DNA of 64,000 bases from contig NZ_FQTT01000014.1 in assembly GCF_900098745.1 (NCBI RefSeq), positions 1 through 64,000 on the forward strand, read 5' to 3'. The translations under genes and the position numbers were made by a program. The notes under the pieces were generated by a model. That model was not told the origin of the DNA and did no database searches. It was given only the letters and a program-made list of their open reading frames with translations. Positions within the stretch are counted from its first letter, which is position 1; the number at the start of each line of letters is the position of its first letter. Below are positions 26,435 through 34,888 of the stretch, one piece after another. Source of the stretch: Actinomyces glycerinitolerans (GTDB lineage Bacteria; Actinomycetota; Actinomycetes; Actinomycetales; Actinomycetaceae).

Positions 26435-27262
26435 TTAAGCGCCCAGCGCCCGATCCCTGGCAATGGTCGCCTGCACGCCGTCGACAACCGCGGCGGAGAA
26501 GCCCGCCCGCTCCAGCGCCACCAGCCCCGCCACCGTCGTGCCGCCGGGGGAGGAGACGGCGTCGATCAGGTCGGCGGGAGTACGGCCGCGCCCGGCGTCC
26601 CCGGTGTCGGCCGCCTCGGCTTGCACGGTCAGGGCCGAGCCGAGCACCGCCTGGGTGACGATCTGAACCGCCTGCGCCTTGGGAATGCCGGCGGCCACTC
26701 CGCCGCGCGCCAGCGCCTCGATGAACTGGAACACGAAGGCGGGGGAGGAGCCCGCCAGCGCGGTGAACGCCGAGAAGTCCTTCTCCGCCAGCACCACGGT
26801 GCGGCCCACGGTACTCATGAGGGCACGCGCGGTCTCCAGGTCGGCGGCGTCGGCTGTGGCGCCCGCCGCCAGGGCGGTCATGGACTGGCCCACCGCCGCC
26901 GCCATATTCGGCATGGCCCGCACCACGCGGGCCCTCGGGGGCAGCATCTGCGCCAGGCGCTCGGTGCTCAGCCCCGCCGCAATCGAGAGCACCAGCGGGC
27001 GGCGGGCGGCCAGCGCGTCGGCGAGGGACTCCAGCACTTCCGGCACTACGTGCGGCTTGACCGCGAGTACCACCACATCACTGGCCGCCACCAGGTCCGC
27101 CGGCGCCGGGACGTGCCGCGCCCCGGTGGCGGCGGCCAGGCGGGAGGCGGAGTCGTGTGCACTGGTCAGTAGCACGTCGGTGGTGGGCGTGCCCGCCGCG
27201 ATGGTGCCGCGCACGATCGCTTCCGCCATATTGCCCGCACCGATGAAGCCGTAGACCGCCAT
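26435..27262 (-). CDS. proC: Pyrroline-5-carboxylate reductase
   Basis: 275 aa, normal length. Last step of proline synthesis, reducing P5C with NAD(P)H. It starts MAVYGFIGAGNMAEAI, the typical dinucleotide-binding GxGxMA motif. The middle has VLAVKPHVV, VLSIAAGLS and MPNMAAAVGQSMT, and the C-terminal helical dimer domain has SSPAFVFQFIEAL and SPGGTTVAGLVALE. It is a stand-alone gene; no other proline genes are near. TAGTCT ends 6 nt before the ATG, so a leaderless transcript is likely, although a GGAGG is also adjacent. Confidence 0.96.
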   Translation of the reverse strand: MAVYGFIGAGNMAEAIVRGTIAAGTPTTDVLLTSAHDSASRLAAATGARHVPAPADLVAASDVVVLAVKPHVVPEVLESLADALAARRPLVLSIAAGLSTERLAQMLPPRARVVRAMPNMAAAVGQSMTALAAGATADAADLETARALMSTVGRTVVLAEKDFSAFTALAGSSPAFVFQFIEALARGGVAAGIPKAQAVQIVTQAVLGSALTVQAEAADTGDAGRGRTPADLIDAVSSPGGTTVAGLVALERAGFSAAVVDGVQATIARDRALGA

Positions 27263-27268
27263 GCCTCC

Positions 27269-27274
27269 AGACTA
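27269..27274 (-). promoter_or_regulatory. Candidate -10 box of a leaderless proC transcript
   Basis: TAGTCT (minus strand) is separated by 6 nt from the proC ATG. No clear -35 is visible. Confidence 0.4.
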
Positions 27275-27802
27275 GTAGACGACCGGTAGGCGCTCGCGGT
27301 TCTTGGGTCCGGCTCCGTCGGCGGCCTTTATTGGTCTTCGTGTTCGGGTGTGTGATGGGCCGGCGGGCGGGGCATGTGTTTGGACTGCCGGGCGTGCGCG
27401 CCCCGGGGCGTCTGGGGGACGGCCCCAATGTCACTGGCATGCGCCGTCAAGGGGCCGCGGCCCCCGACCCGGCGCCCACATGACTCCAACGCCTCCGACG
27501 AATCGCCCGCGGTCGCCAGCACCGCCGCCCCGAGTACGACCTCCCGCACCCGAAAACGTCCTCCTTGGCCCGAGGACGACCTGGGCTCGGCCAAAACGAC
27601 CTCGTCAGCCCGAAACGCTCCACATTCGGGAGGGTTTGGGGCCGATGAGGTCGTATTCGGCGCGTTGGCACCTACCGAGTACGACCTCGCCGTCCCGAGT
27701 ACGACCTCCCGCACCCCGAAAACGTCCTCCTACGCCCGATAACGACCATCGGAATCGCAGCCCCGCCCCCGAACCACCACACCCACAAACACGAAGAGCC
27801 CC
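27275..27802. other. Repeat-rich intergenic region 2
   Basis: About 530 bp without a supported gene. It carries a direct repeat of 35-36 bp (27530-27564 and 27695-27730), partial GAGTACGACCTCGCC units between them, and CCGAAACGC..TTCGG hairpin potential. Frames crossing it have no ribosome-binding site. Confidence 0.65.
27530..27730. repeat. Direct repeat of 35-36 bp (GAGTACGACCTCCCGC family)
   Basis: CCGAGTACGACCTCCCGCAC continuing to GAAAACGTCCTCC occurs at 27530-27564 and, with one extra C, at 27695-27730. A shorter GAGTACGACCTCGCC lies at about 27676. Reverse-complement relatives (GGTCGTACTCG, GAGGACGT) are in the gap at 19625-19720. Confidence 0.8.
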
Positions 27803-28135
27803 TAGGTCCTGTTGTGTAAGTGCTTGGGTGGTGGTGTGTGGCTGGGTGGTGGTGTGTGGCTGTTGAGCCTGTCGGTTGGACCGCTGTTCCCCGGTTGGAC
27901 CCCTGTTCCCCGGTTGGACCGCCGTAGCCGCCGGTTACAGCGGTCCAACGGGGCGTGGGCGGTCCAACCGGGGCGGTGCAAGACCCACTTGCCCCTTCGA
28001 CGGGCGCACACCAAGCCCACTCAAGCTGGGGCGCCGTAGCCACCAGGTACGACGAACTCGCCATCCGCTATCAGACCACCACCCACATCGCCAGCACCGA
28101 CCCACCACCACAAACGACTTACACAACACGACCTA
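27803..28135. mobile_element. MITE-like element with 19-bp terminal inverted repeats
   Basis: Ends are 27803-27821 (TAGGTCCTGTTGTGTAAGT) and 28117-28135, whose reverse complement differs at one base. Weaker complementarity continues inward for about 15 bp. The 333-bp interior encodes nothing convincing. It contains an 18-bp tandem repeat (27825-27842, 27843-27860) and 19-bp units GGTTGGACC(G/C)CTGTTCCCC at 27874 and 27893 with inverted GGTCCAAC relatives. This fits a non-autonomous transposable element. The right end lies 28 bp before the SDR start. Confidence 0.65.
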
Positions 28136-28163
28136 AGGCCCGGTGAAAGAGGACAATGGCGGC

Positions 28164-28940
28164 ATGAGCCAAGCCACTTCCGCCCCAATTTCGTTCCCTA
28201 CTTCGCGTCGCGCCCTGGTCACCGGGGCCTCCACCGGCATCGGCGCAGCCACCGTCCGCCTGCTGCGCGCCCACGGTTGGGAGGTGGTCGCCACCGCCCG
28301 ACGCAGCGAGCGCCTGGCCGCCCTGAGTGAGGAGACCGGCTGCACCTGGGTGGCTGCCGACCTGCAGCAGCCCGCCGACGTCGCGCGCCTGGTCGAGCAG
28401 GTGCAGGCCGGCGGCCCGGTCGACGCCGTCATCAACAATGCCGGCGGTGCTCTGGGCGCGGATCCGGTGGCCACGGGCAGCGTCGAGGAATGGGCCACCA
28501 TGTACGAGCGCAACGTCCTGGCGGCGCTGCGGGTCACCCAGGCGTTCCTGCCGGAGATGCGTGAGCGGGGCGGCGACCTGGTGTTCCTCACCTCCACCGC
28601 CGCGCACGACACCTACCCCGGGGGCGGGGGTTACGTGGCCGCCAAGCACGCCGAACGGATCATCGCCAACACTCTGCGTCTGGAACTGGTCGGCGAGCCC
28701 GTGCGCGTCATCGAGATCGCCCCGGGAATGGTGGCGACTCCCGAGTTCTCCCTGAACCGCTACCACGGCGACAGGGAGCGCGCGGCCGCCGTCTACGCGG
28801 GCGTCGCCGAGCCACTGGTGGCCGAGGACATTGCCGAGTGCATCGTGTGGGCGCTGGAGCGGCCCGCACACGTCAACATCGACTCACTCATCGTGCGCCC
28901 CCGGGCGCAGGCCTCCAACACGGTGGTGGCCCGCGACTGA
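28164..28940 (+). CDS. Short-chain dehydrogenase/reductase
   Basis: 258 aa from the ATG at 28164 (MSQATSAPISF), with GAGGA about 10 nt upstream; a GTG at 28143 is possible. Classical SDR: TGASTGIGAATVRLL cofactor loop, NNAGGALG, and catalytic Tyr and Lys in GGGYVAAKHAERI, with the Ser in FLTSTAA. Ala-Arg-Arg after the second strand (VVATARRSERL) suggests NADP(H). The substrate is unknown. Its promoter must lie in or beside the MITE-like element, which abuts the gene. Confidence 0.9.
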   Translation: MSQATSAPISFPTSRRALVTGASTGIGAATVRLLRAHGWEVVATARRSERLAALSEETGCTWVAADLQQPADVARLVEQVQAGGPVDAVINNAGGALGADPVATGSVEEWATMYERNVLAALRVTQAFLPEMRERGGDLVFLTSTAAHDTYPGGGGYVAAKHAERIIANTLRLELVGEPVRVIEIAPGMVATPEFSLNRYHGDRERAAAVYAGVAEPLVAEDIAECIVWALERPAHVNIDSLIVRPRAQASNTVVARD

Positions 28941-29059
28941 GGCGGCGCGCCCAATACACAGCTGCGCCACAGCGCCGGTACGTGGGCGATTCAGCCGCGG
29001 TGCCTAGCTTCGGCCTCGCCTCGACACTGCGAGGCCCACCGCGTACCGAAAGGACTCAG

Positions 29060-29533
29060 ATGACCGAGCCCAGGCCCGACGACTTCGACGTCACCGCCCG
29101 CATCCCCACCCCCGACGCCTCCACACAGCACCCGACGTCGGCCGATGGAGCCGACGCGGGCTTGACGAACGACGCCGCTCCCGCACGGACCAAGCGGCAG
29201 CGTCCCTGGTACCGGCGCGCCTGGGTCGCCGTCGTCGCCGTGGTCGCTCTCGCTGCGGCCGCCTTCGGCGCCGGCTGGGGCACGAACGAGCTGCTCTCGC
29301 CCGACCAGGCCCCGGCCGGCAGCGAGCGCAGCGGCTTCGACCCGCGGCAGGGCGGGCCGGGTGATGGTCAGATGCCGGGCGGCGGCCAGATGCCCGGCGG
29401 CCGGGGGGAGCAGGGCGGCGGTGCCGGACGCACCACGCCCAACGACGACGCCACCGGCGGCTCCGACGGCGGCGCCACCTCCGAGGACGGCAACAGCGCC
29501 GGCGTGCTGCAGAACGAGAACACCTCGGCCTGA
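29060..29533 (+). CDS. Small single-pass membrane protein with Gly-rich disordered tail
   Basis: 157 aa from MTEPRPDDFDV, with AAGGA about 7 nt before the ATG. The first 50 residues are Asp/Thr/Pro-rich and cytoplasmic. A basic patch (RTKRQRPWYRRAW) precedes one helix (VAVVAVVALAAAAFGAGWG) and then LLSPDQ. The rest is low-complexity Gly/Gln/Asp with GQMPGG repeats. No enzyme motif and no recognised family. It follows the SDR in the same direction by 120 bp and converges on the MFS gene. Confidence 0.7.
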   Translation: MTEPRPDDFDVTARIPTPDASTQHPTSADGADAGLTNDAAPARTKRQRPWYRRAWVAVVAVVALAAAAFGAGWGTNELLSPDQAPAGSERSGFDPRQGGPGDGQMPGGGQMPGGRGEQGGGAGRTTPNDDATGGSDGGATSEDGNSAGVLQNENTSA

Positions 29534-29539
29534 CCGGCG

Positions 29540-30967
29540 TCAGTGCCCGGGCTCGAACAGAGGGCCCAGATCGTCGACGGTGCGGCGCGCCCAGGGGGTG
29601 GCCGCGAGCAGGCCGAGGGCAGTGATTAGCGCGCCCGCCAGCGCCATCGCCACCCAGATGGGGCGGGCCGAGACCAGAGTCAGGCCGCCGTTGCCGGAGA
29701 CCAGCCCGGCCAGGGCCACCCCCAGCGCGATGCCGACCTGCCGGCTGGATGCCGCCACCCCGGACGCCGCCCCCGCTTGGGACAGCGGCATACCCGCCAC
29801 CGCCGTCGTCGTGATCGGCGGGTTCACCAGCCCCAGGCTCAGACCGATCAGGGCGAACAGGCCCGCCAGGGGTGGCATGCCGACGTCGTCGGGGATGACC
29901 GCCAGAACGCAGCCGGCAGCCGCCAGAATCAAGCCTCCGAGCACGAGCGGCGGCCGGGTGCCTCGCGCCGAGACGAGACGACCCGATACGGGCGCGGCCA
30001 CCGCCTGGCACAGGGCCAGCGGAATCAGGGCCGCGCCCGCCTGCAGCGGGGAGAAGCCGCGCGTCTCCTGCAGGTAGACGCTCATGATGAACATGAACCC
30101 ACCTTGGACGGCGAACAGGGCCAGGGCGGTGATGACCGAGGAGGTGAACGGCACGGAGTGGAAGAAGCGCGGATTCAGCACCGGCTGACTCACGCGCCGC
30201 TCGACGACGACGAACAGCGCCGCCGCGCCCAGCCCCACGGTCAGCGGTGCACCCAGCCCCCGTTCGGGCGCCTCGATCAGGACGGCCACCACCGCGGTCA
30301 GCAGCACCACCAGCAGCACCTGACCGGGCAGGTCGAAACGGCGGGGCACCGCGCTGCGGGACTCCGGCACGAAGACCACCGTCATGGCCAAAACCGCCAG
30401 CGCCACGGGCACGTTCATCCAGAACACGGCGTGCCAGCTGAAGGCATCCACCAGTAGACCACCGACCAGTGGGCCGACGCCCAGCGAAACGCCCACCACC
30501 GCGCCCCAGGCGCCGATCGCGCGGGCGCGGGCATGCGGTTCGGTGAAGGTGGTGGTGATGATGGACAGCGCCACCGGGTTGAGCATGGATGCGCCCAGGG
30601 CCTGCACGCAGCGGGCCGCGATCAGCAGCTCCACATTGGGTGACATTGCGCTAAGCGCCGAGCCGAGGGCGAAGGTGAAAAGACCGAGGGCGAAGGTGCG
30701 CCGCCGCCCCACCCGGTCGGCGGTCGTGCCCGCCATGAGCAGGAAGGCGGCGACCACGAGGGTGAAGGCGTCCACAGTCCACTGCAGCGCGGCCGTCGAG
30801 GCCCCCAGGTCGCGGCGCAGCGCGGGCAGGGCGACGTTGACCACGGAGGCGTTCATGGTGGAGATGAACAGGCTCATGCAGCAGGTGATCAGGATCCAGG
30901 TGCGTCGTCGTGCGGATGCGGCGCCTTCCGGTGTGGTGCTCACCGCGGTCGCATCGGTTGTAGGCAC
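29540..30967 (-). CDS. MFS drug exporter (DHA2 / EmrB-QacA type)
   Basis: 475 aa, about 14 membrane helices. Typical landmarks are SLFISTMNASVVNVALP in helix 1, the loop 2-3 motif GTTADRVGRRRTF and the motif C region GAWGAVVGVSLGVGPLVGG. It should extrude hydrophobic compounds using the proton gradient; the substrate is unknown. The start is the GTG at 30967 (MPTTDATAV) because GGGAGGG lies upstream; a longer frame to 31018 would run into the CbiX gene. It is 37 bp downstream of CbiX in the same direction and may be the last gene of the sulfur operon. Confidence 0.88.
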   Translation of the reverse strand: MPTTDATAVSTTPEGAASARRRTWILITCCMSLFISTMNASVVNVALPALRRDLGASTAALQWTVDAFTLVVAAFLLMAGTTADRVGRRRTFALGLFTFALGSALSAMSPNVELLIAARCVQALGASMLNPVALSIITTTFTEPHARARAIGAWGAVVGVSLGVGPLVGGLLVDAFSWHAVFWMNVPVALAVLAMTVVFVPESRSAVPRRFDLPGQVLLVVLLTAVVAVLIEAPERGLGAPLTVGLGAAALFVVVERRVSQPVLNPRFFHSVPFTSSVITALALFAVQGGFMFIMSVYLQETRGFSPLQAGAALIPLALCQAVAAPVSGRLVSARGTRPPLVLGGLILAAAGCVLAVIPDDVGMPPLAGLFALIGLSLGLVNPPITTTAVAGMPLSQAGAASGVAASSRQVGIALGVALAGLVSGNGGLTLVSARPIWVAMALAGALITALGLLAATPWARRTVDDLGPLFEPGH

Positions 30968-31004
30968 GTCCCGTTCCCTCCCGCACTGGTGCTGCGGTTG
31001 CAGC

Positions 31005-31754
31005 TTAGCCCGCGGCAACGGGGGCTAAGCTGACGCGCCCGCGGGCGCATTCAATACCGATTTCGCTGCCGACGGCCTCCCGGTAGCGTTGGGCGACCAC
31101 GCGGGCGACCGCCGGGTGAGCGCCGATGGGAGCGGCGACGAAGCTCGCCTCGCTCCGGTACAACGCGCGGGAGAACTTGCCCTCGGCGAGCAGATACGGG
31201 GCCACCGCAATCGTCCGCGCGCCCTCCCGACGCCAGGAGGCCACCGCCTCCCGGGCCGTGGGCGAGGTCTTGGCCAGGTAGGCGGGCCGGACGGGAACAC
31301 CGAGCTCCCGCGCCAGCAGCGCCGCCGCCTGCTCGGTCTCCCGCACGGGTCGACGCCTGAACGATCCCGAGCCGGCCAGCACGACGCCGTCGAGGCGGGT
31401 GACGGCAGTGCCGGCCTCCGCCGCTGCCTGCCGGAGGCGGTCGGCCACCACCGTGATAATCGTGGCTTCGGGCCCCAGATGCCGGGTGGCGCTGCCGGAC
31501 CCGTGCTCGGCGAGCAGACCGGGCAGGTCGTGCAGGACGTGGTAGCCCCCACCCAGGAAGAAGGGGACCACGACGGGATCGTGCAGCCCCGAAAAGGCCT
31601 CCCGGGCCGTCGGGTTTTGGAACTCCACGAAGCCGTGGCGCACGACGACTCCTGGCAGGAGGTCGGCCACTTGCGCACTGACCTGTTCGAGCACCGGGAG
31701 CGCGCCGGGTGCGCGGGTGCCATGCGCCAGCACCACCAGGGGACGCGTCTTCAT
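31005..31754 (-). CDS. Sirohydrochlorin chelatase-like protein (CbiX/SirB family)
   Basis: 249 aa. It inserts iron (or cobalt) into sirohydrochlorin. The N-terminal half has LVVLAHGTRAPGA with the metal-binding His and VVVPFFLGGGYHVLHDLP with the second His. The C-terminal half repeats the fold weakly (VVLAGSGSF, TIAVAPYLLAEGKF). The ATG at 31754 overlaps the stop of the TauE/SafE gene by 4 bp. In this operon it should supply siroheme for the sulfite reductase. The precorrin-2 dehydrogenase that belongs between CobA and this enzyme is not in the operon. Confidence 0.88.
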   Translation of the reverse strand: MKTRPLVVLAHGTRAPGALPVLEQVSAQVADLLPGVVVRHGFVEFQNPTAREAFSGLHDPVVVPFFLGGGYHVLHDLPGLLAEHGSGSATRHLGPEATIITVVADRLRQAAAEAGTAVTRLDGVVLAGSGSFRRRPVRETEQAAALLARELGVPVRPAYLAKTSPTAREAVASWRREGARTIAVAPYLLAEGKFSRALYRSEASFVAAPIGAHPAVARVVAQRYREAVGSEIGIECARGRVSLAPVAAG

Positions 31755-32638
31755 GCCGCCTGCACCTCCGCGACGACGTTGGTGCGGCGGGTGCGGTGCA
31801 CCGTGAGGGCGATGAGCGGCAGCAGCGCCGCAACCAGCGCCGACAGCGTCCACGCGGTGACCGTGGTGCTTAGACCGAGTGTCTCCAGAACCGTCACCGT
31901 ATTCGTCACCACGATCAGGCCGCCGACGGCGGTTCCCAAGATCGTGCCCGGCATCCGGGACACCGCCCAGGCGGCCAGCGGGGCGGCCAACATGCCGCCG
32001 CCCAGCAGGGCGACGACGACGCCGAAGTCGATTCCGGCCGTCCCCAGCCCGAGGAGGAAGCCCAACGACGCGGTCACACTGACTATGAACTCGGCGGTGT
32101 CCACACTGCCGACGATGGTGCGCGGGGCGGTGCGGCCGCGCGACAGCAGGGTGGTGGTGACCACCGGCCCCCAGCCTCCGCCGCCGGTCGCGTCGATGAA
32201 ACCGCCGATCAGGCCCAGTGGCGTCAGCAGCCGGGAGGTGTGGGGGCTGTTGCGTGCGGTAGCGCCGGTCGGCGGCCGCACGGCGAAGCGCACCAGCACA
32301 TATATGCCCAGCACCAGCAGGATGGTGGTGGTCACGGGGGTCGCCGCGGCCGTGGCGAGCCGGGACAGCACGGTGGCGCCCAGGAATGCGCCGACGGCGC
32401 CGGGGACGGCGAGGCGGGCCACCAGTGCCCGGTCGGTGTTGCCCAGGCGCAGGTGGGAGACACCGGACATGAGCGTGGTCCCGATCTGGGACAGGTGGAC
32501 GCTGGCGCTGGCCAGTGCCGGGCTCAGGCCGACGGCGAGCAGCAGCGAGGAGCTGGTGACGCCGTAGCCCATGCCCAGGGTCCCATCCACGAGTTGCGCG
32601 ACCAGGCCGACCAGGGCGAGGAGGATGAGTGCGAGCAT
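31751..32638 (-). CDS. TauE/SafE-family transporter (probable sulfur oxyanion permease)
   Basis: 295 aa with 8 or so membrane helices. It begins ALVGLVAQLVDGTLGMGYG, the hallmark of the family, and a second such half follows (GLIGGFIDATGGGGWGP). The family moves sulfite, sulfoacetate or other small sulfur compounds. Here, within a sulfate assimilation operon and with no ABC sulfate transporter beside it, sulfate or sulfite transport is plausible. It is 39 bp after cobA and overlaps CbiX. Confidence 0.88.
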   Translation of the reverse strand: MLALILLALVGLVAQLVDGTLGMGYGVTSSSLLLAVGLSPALASASVHLSQIGTTLMSGVSHLRLGNTDRALVARLAVPGAVGAFLGATVLSRLATAAATPVTTTILLVLGIYVLVRFAVRPPTGATARNSPHTSRLLTPLGLIGGFIDATGGGGWGPVVTTTLLSRGRTAPRTIVGSVDTAEFIVSVTASLGFLLGLGTAGIDFGVVVALLGGGMLAAPLAAWAVSRMPGTILGTAVGGLIVVTNTVTVLETLGLSTTVTAWTLSALVAALLPLIALTVHRTRRTNVVAEVQAA

Positions 32639-32677
32639 GATGATCCTTCAGGGCTGCCGGGGTCGTAGCCGGATGCA

Positions 32678-33490
32678 CTAGCCGGGGACGACCCGCGTGT
32701 TCCATGCGGGGCTGACGGTGACGACGTCGCCGATGACGATGACCGCTGGAGCGGTGACGCCGACCTCGGTGGCGACGTCGGGCAGACATCGCAGCACGGT
32801 GGTGGTTACTCGCTGGTCGGGTAGGAAGCCGCGTTCGACGATGGCGGCCGGGGTGTCGGGCTCGGCCCCGGCCTGCAGGAGGATCGTGGCCGAGCGACGC
32901 AGGTGCGCCACTCCCATCAGGAGGATCAGCGTGTGGTCGCGCCGCGCCGGCACCGTGGAGACCAGCTCCTCGTGCGCGGTGACCACGGAGAAGCCCCGGG
33001 CCAGCCCCCGGTGGGTCACCGGGATGCCGGCGGCGGCCGGCACGGCGATGGCCGAGGTGACCCCGGGGACGATCTCCACGATGACGCCGGCCGCCCGGCA
33101 GGCCGCCGCCTCCTCACCGCCGCGGCCCAGCACATACGGGTCGCCGCCCTTCAGGCGCGCTACACGTTGCCCGGCGCGGGCCCGCTCCACCAGCACCGCG
33201 TTGATCTGCTCCTGCGGCAGCAGATGGTGCCCCGGACGCTTGCCCACGTCGATCACCTCCGTGCCGGGACCGGCGGCCTCCAGCAGTTGGCGCGGGGCGA
33301 GACGATCGACGACGACGACGTCGGCCCGCCGCAGCAGGTCCAGCCCGCGCACCGTGACCAGCCCCGGGTCCCCCGGCCCGCCTCCGATGAGTGCCACCCA
33401 CCCGGTGCCGAGACGGTCGGTATCCGGGACGCTTTCGACCTCCTGCGCGGGCCGTCCCCCGATGCCCGGGGCCGTGCTCGTCCGGCTCAT
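32678..33490 (-). CDS. cobA: Uroporphyrinogen-III C-methyltransferase
   Basis: 270 aa. It uses SAM to methylate uroporphyrinogen III twice, giving precorrin-2 for siroheme. It has WVALIGGGPGDPGLVTVRG, DVVVVDRLAP, ARLKGGDPYVLGRGGEE and PGVTSAIAVPAAAGIPVTHRG, all diagnostic of SUMT. An extra 30 residues lead in before the core. It lacks the CysG N-terminal dehydrogenase/ferrochelatase part. The ATG overlaps the cysN stop (ATGA), so it is coupled to sulfate activation. Confidence 0.93.
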   Translation of the reverse strand: MSRTSTAPGIGGRPAQEVESVPDTDRLGTGWVALIGGGPGDPGLVTVRGLDLLRRADVVVVDRLAPRQLLEAAGPGTEVIDVGKRPGHHLLPQEQINAVLVERARAGQRVARLKGGDPYVLGRGGEEAAACRAAGVIVEIVPGVTSAIAVPAAAGIPVTHRGLARGFSVVTAHEELVSTVPARRDHTLILLMGVAHLRRSATILLQAGAEPDTPAAIVERGFLPDQRVTTTVLRCLPDVATEVGVTAPAVIVIGDVVTVSPAWNTRVVPG

Positions 33491-34839
33491 GCCGCCAGTG
33501 GTGCGGACGCGCGCTCGCCCTCGAGGTGCACCATGCCCGCGGCGAGTGTCCAGCCGTCGAAGGGGTCTACGAGTAGGAAGGCGCCGTCGCTGCGGGAGCG
33601 GGCGTAGTCGGCCACGGGGAGCGGCTCGGACAGGCGCAGGCGGATGGTGCCGATGTCGTTGAGGACCAGGGTCTGTGCGGGCTCGGCGGTGAGGTCGTCG
33701 AGGCCGAGGACGGCCTCGATCGCGGTGACGATCGCCTGGACGGTACGCGTTCCGTGTTTGACGAGGACCCGGTCTCCCGGCTTGGCGGGGTGCTCGGACA
33801 GCCAGGCTACGCGGGCGGCGACATCCCGGAGCAGTTGCGGCGGGTCGGTGGCGGCGGCGAGCAGATCACCGCGCGTGATGTCGATGTCATCGGCCAGCCG
33901 CAGGGTCACCGACTGGCCGGCGTGCGCCTCCGGCAGGGCGGTGTCCGCGAGGTCGATGGCGGTGACCCGGCTGCGGCGCCGTGAGGGGAGAACCACGACC
34001 TCCTGGCCCACACGGACCGATCCCGCGGCGACCCGCCCGGCGTAACCGCGGTAGTCGGACAGCCCCTCCGGCGCGGCCCCCTGCGGCCGAATGACCAGCT
34101 GCACGGGCAGCCGGAAGGCGCCGTCCGCCGACGTGGAGTCGGCCGGAATAGTCTCCAACAGCTCCAGGAGGGCGGGACCGCTGTAGAAGGGGGTCCGCGA
34201 CGAGCGACGTACCACGTTGTCCCCCTCGAGGGCGCAGGTCGGCAGCGCCCGCAGGTCCTTGACCCCCAGCTCGGCGCCGGCGGCGGCCAGTTCGGCGACG
34301 ATCGCGTCGTAGACGTCGGCGGAGAAGTCCACCAGGTCGATCTTGTTGACGGCGACCACCACGTGCGGGACGTTCAGGATTGCCGCCACGGCCAGGTGTC
34401 GGCGGGTCTGCTCCACTACGCCGTGGCGGGCGTCGACCAGCAGGACCACCACGTCGGCGGTGGATGAGCCGGTGACCGTGTTGCGCGTGTACTGCACGTG
34501 GCCGGGGCAGTCGGCCAGGATGAAGGAGCGGCGGGGAGTGGCGAAGTAGCGGTAGGCGACGTCGATGGTGATGCCCTGCTCCCGCTCCGCGCGCAGGCCG
34601 TCGGTGAGTAGGGCCAGGTCGGCGTGGGTCAGGCCGCGGTCCAGGCTCACTCGCTCCACGGCGGCGAGCTGGTCGCGCAGCACGGATTTGGAATCCACTA
34701 GGAGCCTGCCGACGAGGGTCGACTTTCCGTCGTCGACGCTGCCGGCGGTGGCCAGGCGCAGCAGACCGGCGGTCGGAGACGGTTGCAGGGTGGGTTGGTC
34801 CGCTGCGGCGCGGGCGGACTCGGAGGGGGTGATGGTCAT
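33487..34839 (-). CDS. cysN: Sulfate adenylyltransferase subunit 1 (GTPase)
   Basis: 450 aa. GTP hydrolysis drives APS formation by CysD. G motifs are visible: AGSVDDGKSTLVGRLL (G1), GITIDVAYRYF (G2), LADCPGHVQYT (G3) and VNKIDLV (G4). No C-terminal APS kinase is fused, unlike mycobacterial CysNC, consistent with a direct APS reductase route here. The ATG at 34839 starts MTITPSESARA; the longer frame upstream lacks conserved sequence. It is 49 bp after cysD. Confidence 0.95.
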   Translation of the reverse strand: MTITPSESARAAADQPTLQPSPTAGLLRLATAGSVDDGKSTLVGRLLVDSKSVLRDQLAAVERVSLDRGLTHADLALLTDGLRAEREQGITIDVAYRYFATPRRSFILADCPGHVQYTRNTVTGSSTADVVVLLVDARHGVVEQTRRHLAVAAILNVPHVVVAVNKIDLVDFSADVYDAIVAELAAAGAELGVKDLRALPTCALEGDNVVRRSSRTPFYSGPALLELLETIPADSTSADGAFRLPVQLVIRPQGAAPEGLSDYRGYAGRVAAGSVRVGQEVVVLPSRRRSRVTAIDLADTALPEAHAGQSVTLRLADDIDITRGDLLAAATDPPQLLRDVAARVAWLSEHPAKPGDRVLVKHGTRTVQAIVTAIEAVLGLDDLTAEPAQTLVLNDIGTIRLRLSEPLPVADYARSRSDGAFLLVDPFDGWTLAAGMVHLEGERASAPLAA

Positions 34840-34888
34840 AGGTTTCTCCAGGGTGCGTGTCTGGTGGGTTCGCAGGGTGGGATGGGAA

